From Planctomycetota bacterium (GTDB taxonomy: Bacteria; Planctomycetota; Planctomycetia; Pirellulales; Pirellulaceae): a stretch of DNA of 39,003 bases. Shown here one piece after another: positions 18,735 through 25,190 of the stretch. The notes under the pieces are model-generated. The model worked only from the letters and a program-made list of their open reading frames with translations, made no database searches and was not told the origin of the DNA. Position 1 is the stretch's first letter. Each line of letters opens with the position of its first letter. A program made the translations under genes and the position numbers. The stretch lies in NCBI GenBank assembly GCA_003671195.1, contig QWPJ01000042.1, positions 1 to 39,003 of the forward strand, written 5' to 3'.

Positions 18735-21700
18735 TTAACGCGAGGGTTTGATCGTTCGGGGCAATCTCAAAAGTCCAGCGGAAGGCTTCTCCGTTGGAGG
18801 CTTCTCCCTAGGGGGGAACTCAGTTGGGGCAGGCAGTTCGCTCGAATAATCGCTGGATTCGAGGTTCGGTACTAAGAGGGATTCAAGGGTGTTTCCCGTT
18901 GGCGTCGTCGCCGAAGGTTGCAAAGCGCCACGGGGATCAAGATCGGGGTAGATGACCGGAACGGAATCATCCTCTTCTTGCCAATCTTGCATCAATCCGG
19001 TTCGGGGAAAGACGTCCCCATGCATGGCGAAGATGTCCGCTTCGCACCAGCTCATCCGAGCGAATTCGGCTTGCTTGAGTCGCTCCATATCGCCTGGATT
19101 TCGGACGATATGGGGAGTCATGATGATGAGCAATTCGGTCCGATTTTCGTCGAAGTAGTCGTAGCTGAAGAGGTACTTGAGAATAGGAATGTCCCCTAAC
19201 CAGGGAACTTGGCGATGCCGTGTTCTTGTGGATCTGGCGATCAGTCCACCGAGGATGATGGTTTCTCCATCGGCGGCACTGACAGTCGCTTGGGCTGTGA
19301 TCGTATCGATGCGGGGGGACCGGACGACCGATCCGTCCTGCGCGATAAAAATCGGAATACCTTCGGCTTCGGGACCGAGCTTTGATTTTTCCGCATCGAT
19401 CTCCATGACCACATTGCCTTCGGGACTGATTCGGGGTGTAACTCCGATAATCAAACCGACATTTTCGAGAGTCAATTGGTTTTGGACGCCGAACTGATTG
19501 ACGCTTGTGCTGGCGATCCGCGGGACTCTTTGCCCGACCTGGATAAAAGCTTGCTGGTTGTCCAGCGTCAGCACCTGGGGACGCGAGAGAATTTCAAGGC
19601 GGCGGGTTTCCTGAAGGGCCCGCAACAAGAAGCTTACGTTCTGGCTGCTAGCCGAGAGGACCAACCCCCCGAAACCAAGCTCATCATTGGTTCGCCCTAC
19701 CGCGAAATTCGACAACCCTTGGCCGCCGACGGTCCCCGCATTTTGAAGCGCTTTGGATGACCCACTGTTGCCTAAAGGCTGGTTGTTGAAATTGAAACCT
19801 GGCTCATTCGTCGCGGCGACGATATCTTGGCTCGTAGCCGTTACGACCCCAGCGGGGGTCGAGGTGGTGGTCGTCGCCGTGGTCGTTACGAGGTTCCCCA
19901 GCAGGCTTCGATCGAAGAGCACCGAGTCTTGAATTCCCATTTCGATCCCGAATTCATCGGTGTTCCCTAGCAAGATCTCTGCGATCATCACTTGGATCAT
20001 CACCTGAGGTGGCTGCTCGTCGAGTCGCTGAATCAATTCTGAAATCTCATCGTAATACCTTGGAGTGGCGCTGAGGATCAGTTTGTTTTGAACCGGCTCA
20101 GGAACGACGACTACCTCGCGTTCCAATTGGTCAAACGGATTGGTCACTCCCGGAGCTGCCAGCTCAACGATCCTTTTGCTCTGCAAAAACTGATTGATCG
20201 CCGTGGCGACATCGATCGCCGGTGAGTTCTTGAGTTGATACACCGTACTTTTCCGCTTGGATGCATCCGCCTCGTCGAGACGAAAGATCAGCGCTTCGAC
20301 AATTTTCAAATCCCCATCCGAGCCGATCGCGATAACATTATTTCCTCGGGTATCGACCGTAAAACGCAAAGGTAGGAGCGAGTTGTCGTCAGGGTTGCTC
20401 GATAGCTGTGGGCCGACCGGGGCCCCGGTCGTGGAATTCGCCGATGGGATCAAGGCCCTGAGGGTCTCGACCAAGCTGCTAGCATCCCCGTTTTTGATCG
20501 AGAAAATCTTGATCTTGGCCACCGCACCTGGCGTGTCCAATTGCTCGATGAATTGCTCGATCAAGGGGAGCGTCTCAGGTGTACTGGCGACGATCAGCGT
20601 GTTGTTGCGTTCGTTGACCGTGATTTTGGTCGCACCTAGAACGCCCCCTGTGGCGATGGGCTCTCCGTTTTGGTCGACCAATTGCAAGGTCTTATTGCGG
20701 TCGGCCGTCGTAGTTGCCAATGCATCCTCCAAGGCTTGTGCGATGTCGCTGGCCAAGTTGTAGCGAATCTGAAATACCCGGGCAGCTTGCAACATCCCAT
20801 TGCGAGGGACATCCATCTGCTCGAGGAGTTTTTTGATCTCCGCGATATCTCTTGGCGATCCATTGACGATGATCGCATTGCTGCGGCTATCGGCAAACGA
20901 ATTCATCACCGGGGCGAGTCCTTCCTTGCCTTTGTAGAAGGATTGGAGTTGGGTCTGCACTTCCGATGCCGTCGCATGCTTGAGCGGCAGGACAGCCAAG
21001 GTCTTATCATCCTTGGTCGGCTGATCCAATTGCTGGATCAATTGCTTCATTAGATCGAGCGATTCGCCCCAACCGATGAGCAACAGAGCGTTGGGAGAAA
21101 CCAGTGGCGAAACCGTAACTCGCCCCTGCCGAGTCCCGATGAATTTTTCTTGTATGTCATCGATCAATTTCGACATCGATTCGGAATTCACATGCTGCAG
21201 AGGCGCTACCTCGATCGTCGGTTTGCTCTCGCGGCTGGCCTGATCGAGCCTTTTGATGATCTCCGAAAGGTCCGTCAATTGCTGATCGCGGCCTCTCAAA
21301 ATGACCGCATCGAGCTCGGGCAACATCTCGATCTGCACCCCCTCGAACTGAGGTAACGGCAAGCGATCTGGGGGCTCGTCCGAAGGGGCCTTGACCGGTT
21401 CCTGAGCGCCGCTTGCGAGCCGCACGCCGGATTGGATCGCCGAGCCGCTTGTGCCTACGATCATGCCGTTGGAGAAGGCCGCCATCGCGATTTGTCCACG
21501 AGCGTTGAGTTTCTGAATCCGAAACGCACGATCTTTCGATACTTGGGACTCATGGGTATGAGCCAGCGCAAGTTTCGCCAAAGACTCCACGGGCTTTGCA
21601 GCCCCTTCAATCCTGAGCGTTCGCTTGTTGGTGTCAAACTCCAGGAGAACCGATTCTTGATCGACCTGGAGCAAAATCGCGTCGGCCTTGGCCGGATGTG

Positions 21701-21938
21701 CGAAGAGTTCTTTGTTGAAGTTCAAGGCGAGCGTTTGACGAAGACTCAGCCATTGATTGCTCGTCGCTGGCAACTCCCTGCGAACCAAAACCGATTCCTC
21801 CACCGCAGGTGGCTTAGCAACCAAAGGACGAAGAATCGAAGGTTTATCCTGCCCCAGAGCGACAGGGAAACTCACGCTGCACAAAAACAGCGTTACTACA
21901 AACCGCATGATTCGTACTTGTGTGGTTATTCTTCGCAT
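18735..21938 (-). CDS. Type II/III secretion secretin-like outer-membrane protein (GspD/PilQ family), very large
   Basis: This 1067-residue protein has a signal peptide ending around residue 29 (VALGQ). The N-terminal 600 residues hold several secretin N-domain (KH-like) repeats, seen as ANALLLIGWGESLDLMKQLIQ, SNAIIVNGSPRDIAEIKKLL and NNTLIVASTPETLPLIEQFI, each of the form strand, helix and NxxIV. The secretin channel domain at about residues 750-960 contains ILSRPQVLTLDNQQAFIQVG, GLIIGVTPRISPEGNVVMEI, ETIILGGLIARSTRTRHRQV and PWLGDIPILKYLFSYD, ending with ELLIIMTPHIV. The start at 21938 has AAAGGAA about 6 bp upstream; the internal ATG at 21908 has none. The protein is longer than usual GspD (about 650-750 residues) because of extra N-domains. 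No other type II secretion genes are next to it. Confidence 0.93.
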   Translation of the reverse strand: MRRITTQVRIMRFVVTLFLCSVSFPVALGQDKPSILRPLVAKPPAVEESVLVRRELPATSNQWLSLRQTLALNFNKELFAHPAKADAILLQVDQESVLLEFDTNKRTLRIEGAAKPVESLAKLALAHTHESQVSKDRAFRIQKLNARGQIAMAAFSNGMIVGTSGSAIQSGVRLASGAQEPVKAPSDEPPDRLPLPQFEGVQIEMLPELDAVILRGRDQQLTDLSEIIKRLDQASRESKPTIEVAPLQHVNSESMSKLIDDIQEKFIGTRQGRVTVSPLVSPNALLLIGWGESLDLMKQLIQQLDQPTKDDKTLAVLPLKHATASEVQTQLQSFYKGKEGLAPVMNSFADSRSNAIIVNGSPRDIAEIKKLLEQMDVPRNGMLQAARVFQIRYNLASDIAQALEDALATTTADRNKTLQLVDQNGEPIATGGVLGATKITVNERNNTLIVASTPETLPLIEQFIEQLDTPGAVAKIKIFSIKNGDASSLVETLRALIPSANSTTGAPVGPQLSSNPDDNSLLPLRFTVDTRGNNVIAIGSDGDLKIVEALIFRLDEADASKRKSTVYQLKNSPAIDVATAINQFLQSKRIVELAAPGVTNPFDQLEREVVVVPEPVQNKLILSATPRYYDEISELIQRLDEQPPQVMIQVMIAEILLGNTDEFGIEMGIQDSVLFDRSLLGNLVTTTATTTTSTPAGVVTATSQDIVAATNEPGFNFNNQPLGNSGSSKALQNAGTVGGQGLSNFAVGRTNDELGFGGLVLSASSQNVSFLLRALQETRRLEILSRPQVLTLDNQQAFIQVGQRVPRIASTSVNQFGVQNQLTLENVGLIIGVTPRISPEGNVVMEIDAEKSKLGPEAEGIPIFIAQDGSVVRSPRIDTITAQATVSAADGETIILGGLIARSTRTRHRQVPWLGDIPILKYLFSYDYFDENRTELLIIMTPHIVRNPGDMERLKQAEFARMSWCEADIFAMHGDVFPRTGLMQDWQEEDDSVPVIYPDLDPRGALQPSATTPTGNTLESLLVPNLESSDYSSELPAPTEFPPREKPPTEKPSAGLLRLPRTIKPSR

Positions 21939-21974
21939 GCGATTCCTTTTTCCTTCAGCGCCGTAGAGCCAAAG

Positions 21975-22037
21975 CCCCCAACGTCTCCGATTCCCGAGTG
22001 CCGCCCCTGGGCGATTGGAGCTCTAATACGTTGGGGG
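21975..22037 (-). promoter_or_regulatory. Candidate structured 5' leader upstream of the secretin gene
   Basis: The arms CCCCCAACGT at 21975-21984 and ACGTTGGGGG at 22028-22037 form a perfect 10-bp inverted repeat around 43 nt. Inside it, CTCCGAT at 21985-21991 faces ATTGGAG at 22014-22020 with one mismatch, and CGCC/GGCG pair around a 4-nt loop at 22002-22013. In minus-strand RNA this would form a nested hairpin ending about 36 nt before the secretin ATG. It lacks a following T run, so it is not an intrinsic terminator. Confidence 0.45.
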
Positions 22038-22040
22038 GTG

Positions 22041-22070
22041 AGGTTAGAAAAAAACCGACAGGCGGGTCAA
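22041..22070 (-). promoter_or_regulatory. Candidate sigma-70-type promoter of the secretin gene
   Basis: On the minus strand, TTGACC (22070-22065) and TAACCT (22046-22041) are 18 bp apart. The expected start of transcription, near 22034, falls just inside the outer stem of the leader hairpin. The match to consensus is moderate. Confidence 0.3.
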
Positions 22071-22147
22071 GACCAACACCCCCTCGAATGGGGGACGCGG
22101 CCGTGAGTTCAATCCGCACTATTTATGGGTAGTCGGCGGAAAAAACA

Positions 22148-23221
22148 CTAAGGCAGCACGGGTTGAGGGGCGCTGGGGGGTGGTGGGGGCAATTGAAGCG
22201 ATTGCCTCGTTGGAGCTAGCGTCTCGTTGTAGTGCCTGAGCAAGCTCAAGACCGAATCGAATTCGGGGCGAGCCGCCAGGGTTGCAAACCGAGGATCCTT
22301 GTCGACCGCCTCATAGCGCCCAAGAATCGCTTTGACTTCTTCGGCATTGGGAGCCGCCCCGCCGAGGAACATCCAAGCTGGCAGGCCGAGGTATTCCTTC
22401 CATTGCGGATCGAGCAGTTCGAACAGTCCTGGTGCGAGCTGGACGATTTGCCCTCGAACCAAATCCGATTCGGAGACTCCGACGGCTTTGGCCGATGCGG
22501 GTGTTACGGCTCCTTGGATGATTTGCTCAGCGTATTTTGCCACCGTTTCGGTCAACTGCTGTGCAGCGGGCGGAACGACCGGAGTTTGATTGACCGAGCT
22601 TATTTGGTAGTAGGCACCGGTAGAGACGCGATCGACCTGCAAGGCCGATCCGTCGATCGAGACGCCGGCAAAAAGCCCTCTGCTTCGCGAGTACGTGTAG
22701 ATTTCTGCCTGCAGTTGACCATCGGTGCCAACGCCACCGGATCGGCCGACCGGGCCGGCAGCGGCCGCGACATCGGCCCCGAGGGTCAACTTGCCATTGA
22801 GTACCCCTTGGATGCTACGATCGGTTTTGAAAACCAAAATGATGTCCGACGACTGCACACCGACTTGCCAGCCGATATTCCCGCCCGTCAGGGAGATAAA
22901 GACCGGAGCGTGCCAAGTCCCATTCGGTTCCCGGACAAAGAGCACTCCTTTTCCGTGCCTTGCGCCGACAATAAAGCTCCCTTTGACGACGTTTGGGATG
23001 ATCGCCACACCATGTGCGTTTTCGATCATGGCCCGAGGAACTTTCGAGAGTGGCTGAGACATCGTCTCGGTCAGCAATTGGCTCGATTGGGCGACAATTT
23101 CATCGGGGCGGCTTTGCCCGTAGCACAAGCCGGCCAGTTGGATCGAAAGCAAGCCGATCAGAGCATGGATTCCTGGCTTCCAGAGCCTTCGAGGCCATTG
23201 GTTCATTTTGCGATGGTTCAT
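22148..23221 (-). CDS. SYLF-domain (Ysc84/DUF500) lipid-binding protein
   Basis: This 357-residue protein has a signal peptide (HALIGLLSIQLAGLCYG). The SYLF domain follows at about residues 55-215, recognised by the sequence HGVAIIPNVVKGSFIVGARHGKG (shown here as separate parts: HGVAIIPNVVKGSF and VGARHGKG), VFISLTGGNIGWQVGVQSSD, LTLGADVAAAAGPVGR and SRSRGLFAGVSIDG. Members of this family bind phosphoinositides in eukaryotes; bacterial roles are unknown. A C-terminal region of about 140 residues, unrelated to the SYLF fold, ends in a proline-rich tail (PPPPPSAPQP). The start at 23221 has AGGAG about 10 bp upstream. It is on the same strand as the secretin and 209 bp upstream of it. Confidence 0.9.
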   Translation of the reverse strand: MNHRKMNQWPRRLWKPGIHALIGLLSIQLAGLCYGQSRPDEIVAQSSQLLTETMSQPLSKVPRAMIENAHGVAIIPNVVKGSFIVGARHGKGVLFVREPNGTWHAPVFISLTGGNIGWQVGVQSSDIILVFKTDRSIQGVLNGKLTLGADVAAAAGPVGRSGGVGTDGQLQAEIYTYSRSRGLFAGVSIDGSALQVDRVSTGAYYQISSVNQTPVVPPAAQQLTETVAKYAEQIIQGAVTPASAKAVGVSESDLVRGQIVQLAPGLFELLDPQWKEYLGLPAWMFLGGAAPNAEEVKAILGRYEAVDKDPRFATLAARPEFDSVLSLLRHYNETLAPTRQSLQLPPPPPSAPQPVLP

Positions 23222-23304
23222 AGCGGTTTACTCCTAGTTTCTTGATGATCCAAAGGCATCCATCCAGGCGCTCGACTGGATCGATCCAGCGCTTTGATCC
23301 TTCG

Positions 23305-23316
23305 AAACTGCAGTTT
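23305..23316. promoter_or_regulatory. Perfect 12-bp palindrome, candidate operator
   Basis: AAACTGCAGTTT is its own reverse complement. It lies about 85 bp upstream of the SYLF start and 256 bp upstream of the XRE start. It could be bound by a dimeric regulator, perhaps the adjacent XRE protein. No second full copy was found in this region. Confidence 0.3.
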
Positions 23317-23485
23317 TTCCTTTGGAATATCCGTTCGAAAACCGCAATTCTGCAGCGATGGGTAGCAAATTTAGAGCCTCTGAAACTAGGGGGGTTATGC
23401 TCAAGCCCGCGTAATTCATGGCAAATCGACGGAATTCGATCGGCCAAAGGTGGTTCGCTATATTGGAAAAAAACAGGCTGGTCGA

Positions 23486-23514
23486 TTGAAAGGCTTGGAA
23501 CAAAGCTTTAAAAT
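23486..23514 (+). promoter_or_regulatory. Promoter of the XRE-ImmA/IrrE operon
   Basis: TTGAAA at 23486-23491 and TAAAAT at 23509-23514 are spaced by exactly 17 bp, a close sigma-70 match. Transcription would begin near 23521, about 50 nt before the ATG at 23572. The 8-bp palindrome AAAGCTTT at 23502-23509 overlaps the spacer and the first base of the -10, and a related AAAGGCTT occurs 13 bp earlier, so an autorepressor could bind here. Confidence 0.55.
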
Positions 23515-23571
23515 CAGTGCCTCACACCGAGTCCTGTGATTTTTTCATTCCTTCAAAGATGGCGATCAATT

Positions 23572-23988
23572 ATGACAGTTGGAGAGCGGATTCGTAAAAA
23601 ACGACAAGAGTTAGGTTGGACCCAAGAGGTCCTCTGTGGCAAGGTTGGACTCAGCAAGAGTTTCCTCTCGGAACTCGAAAGCGGCAAGCGAAACGTCAGC
23701 GCCGAGAACTTGTACAACATCGCCCAAGTCTTCAGGGTATCCCTGGATTACCTCATGGCTGGCAAGGCGAGCAAAGAGAGCAAGGATCCCAGTTTCCAGA
23801 TTCCCATCCCGAACTCGCTTGCGAAGTTCGCAGAGAAAGAGCAACTCTCATTCCGAAAGACTCTGACCCTTTTGAACATGTACCACCAGATCGTGGCAAA
23901 TCGAACTGGCCGGTCCAAGGACATCGGCGAAAAATTCGATTGGAAGAAGTTTCACAACGGCGTTAAGGAATTCATGGATAGCGAATGA
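23572..23988 (+). CDS. XRE-family helix-turn-helix transcriptional regulator
   Basis: This 138-residue protein has a Cro/CI-type HTH at about residues 5-60: GERIRKKRQELGWTQEVLC, then GKVGLSKSFLSELESGKR, then NLYNIAQVFRVSLDYLM. The C-terminal half (about 75 residues) is helical and probably makes a dimer or contacts the partner protease. It overlaps the next gene by 4 bp (ATGA). This is the arrangement of ImmR-ImmA in ICEBs1 and DdrO-IrrE (PprI) in Deinococcus, in which the protease cleaves the repressor. The GTG at 23536 would add 12 residues; the ATG at 23572 gives the normal start (MTVGERIRKK). Confidence 0.9.
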   Translation: MTVGERIRKKRQELGWTQEVLCGKVGLSKSFLSELESGKRNVSAENLYNIAQVFRVSLDYLMAGKASKESKDPSFQIPIPNSLAKFAEKEQLSFRKTLTLLNMYHQIVANRTGRSKDIGEKFDWKKFHNGVKEFMDSE

Positions 23989-25190
23989 TTCGTCCTGGCG
24001 CCTCGCCCGAGGTTTATCAGTTAGCGAACTCTCTTGGAATCGAATCGACCGATCCAGCCGTCGGTATTGTTGTTCATTGCCGACGACTGGTCGATTCGTG
24101 GGTCGCCCAAGCCGGGGGGCTTGGGCCAGGGGGTATCCCCGACATCGCTGCTTTCGAGACGCTCATTACCAAAAAGCTCTCCATGGTCGTCGAGGAGATA
24201 CGATCCGAGGACGATTTTGATCGGCTGACCGATCACTACGCCCGCCAAAAAGGGGACTATGTTTTTGCCGGCCTGCGCGCACGATTCGACGATCTAGAGA
24301 ACCCGGCCTTTGGTGTCCTGATCCAACGCAACAAAGCCACAACGGATGCCCCGGATCAGTACGTGGCTGTCATCGACGCACGCAGCGAGTTCAGCGACGA
24401 GAAGTTTGCCCGCAGGTACTTCACCAAGTGGCACGAAATCGCGCACCGGATGACCACCCATTGCTTCCCTGCCGACCCAATCTTTCGCTCCGATGAAGAC
24501 CCCATCGAAACACTCATGGACGCAATCGCCTCGGAATTGGCCTTCTATGAGCCCTTCCTAGAACCCGCACTCCAAGAAGTACTCGCCAACGCAAACTGGC
24601 TGACCTTCGAAATGATCGAATCGATCATTGAGCGAGTCTTTCCCGAGGCGAGTTTCCAAGCCACCTTGTTCGCATCCATGCGGGTCCTTCCAACCCCAAT
24701 GGTCTACTTGGAACTCGCCGATGATCCCTTGGCAATCCAAAAAATCCTCCCCAACTTGCCTGCTTACGCACATTGGGACCGATCGGGCCAACCGACAAAC
24801 GACGACCACGCAAACGACCACCAGAACGCGACCGACCCGCGCATGCCAGAGCAACGCATGCCAGAGCAACGCATGCCAGAGCAACGCATACCAGAGCAAC
24901 GCATGACGGATCGATCGCTCAACGCTTCGACTCGAATCCTCTATGGCCAAAGAGTGCCTCGCGACTCGGTGTTCTATCGGGTTGCCCAAGGCGAGCTTTT
25001 GGCCGATGAGGTGGAGCATCATCTTTGCGATTTTTTCGATCCTGAGCCCGGCTACTTCTTGGGGCGTTTTCCGAGCGAACTGACCGCCCGGAAGTATTCC
25101 CAGCAACTGGAGCTTGGACATCGCGGAGTCCTGACCCATGTCCAGGCCCGAAGGGTTCCAGGCAAGGTCTTTGCGCTGCTTCAGTATTGA
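23985..25190 (+). CDS. ImmA/IrrE-like zinc metallopeptidase with extended C-terminus
   Basis: This 401-residue protein has the zinc site HEIAH at residues 150-154 in YFTKWHEIAHRMT, and a probable third ligand Glu184 in DAIASELAFYEP, the order found in ImmA/IrrE (COG2856) peptidases. The N-terminal 140 residues contain DYVFAGLRARFDD and QYVAVIDARSEFSD. After the catalytic part, a helical segment runs to about residue 270. A low-complexity linker with the 15-bp RMPEQ repeats at residues 286-305 follows, then a C-terminal segment of about 90 residues (RVPRDSVFYRVAQGELLADE) that is not recognised. The upstream overlapping XRE gene is its likely substrate. The 3' end overlaps the convergent gene by 10 bp. 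Confidence 0.82.
   Translation: MIRPGASPEVYQLANSLGIESTDPAVGIVVHCRRLVDSWVAQAGGLGPGGIPDIAAFETLITKKLSMVVEEIRSEDDFDRLTDHYARQKGDYVFAGLRARFDDLENPAFGVLIQRNKATTDAPDQYVAVIDARSEFSDEKFARRYFTKWHEIAHRMTTHCFPADPIFRSDEDPIETLMDAIASELAFYEPFLEPALQEVLANANWLTFEMIESIIERVFPEASFQATLFASMRVLPTPMVYLELADDPLAIQKILPNLPAYAHWDRSGQPTNDDHANDHQNATDPRMPEQRMPEQRMPEQRIPEQRMTDRSLNASTRILYGQRVPRDSVFYRVAQGELLADEVEHHLCDFFDPEPGYFLGRFPSELTARKYSQQLELGHRGVLTHVQARRVPGKVFALLQY
24840..24899 (+). repeat. In-frame 15-bp tandem repeat in the ImmA/IrrE-like gene
   Basis: The unit CGCATGCCAGAGCAA occurs three times exactly and once with a single change (ATA for ATG), followed by a partial unit at 24900. Each unit is five codons (Arg-Met/Ile-Pro-Glu-Gln), so copy changes would alter the linker length without shifting frame. 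Confidence 0.95.

Larger units (their letters stand above)
23222..23571. other. Divergent intergenic region between the SYLF gene and the XRE repressor gene
   Basis: About 350 bp without a gene. It carries the AGGAG of the SYLF gene, the perfect 12-bp palindrome at 23305-23316, and the good sigma-70-type promoter at 23486-23514 for the XRE gene. A second CTGCAG lies near 23352. No other structure was recognised. Confidence 0.5.

Noticed and set aside
22079-22094. Hairpin CCCCC-TCGAAT-GGGGG considered as a terminator of the SYLF gene
   Set aside because: On the minus strand no T run follows the stem directly; the next T run is about 25 nt further on. It may be a weak or Rho-linked site, but the evidence is too thin.
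22232-23245. A 337-codon plus-strand frame opposite the SYLF gene
   Set aside because: The SYLF domain on the minus strand is clear and has a good ribosome binding site; the antisense frame has no recognisable features.
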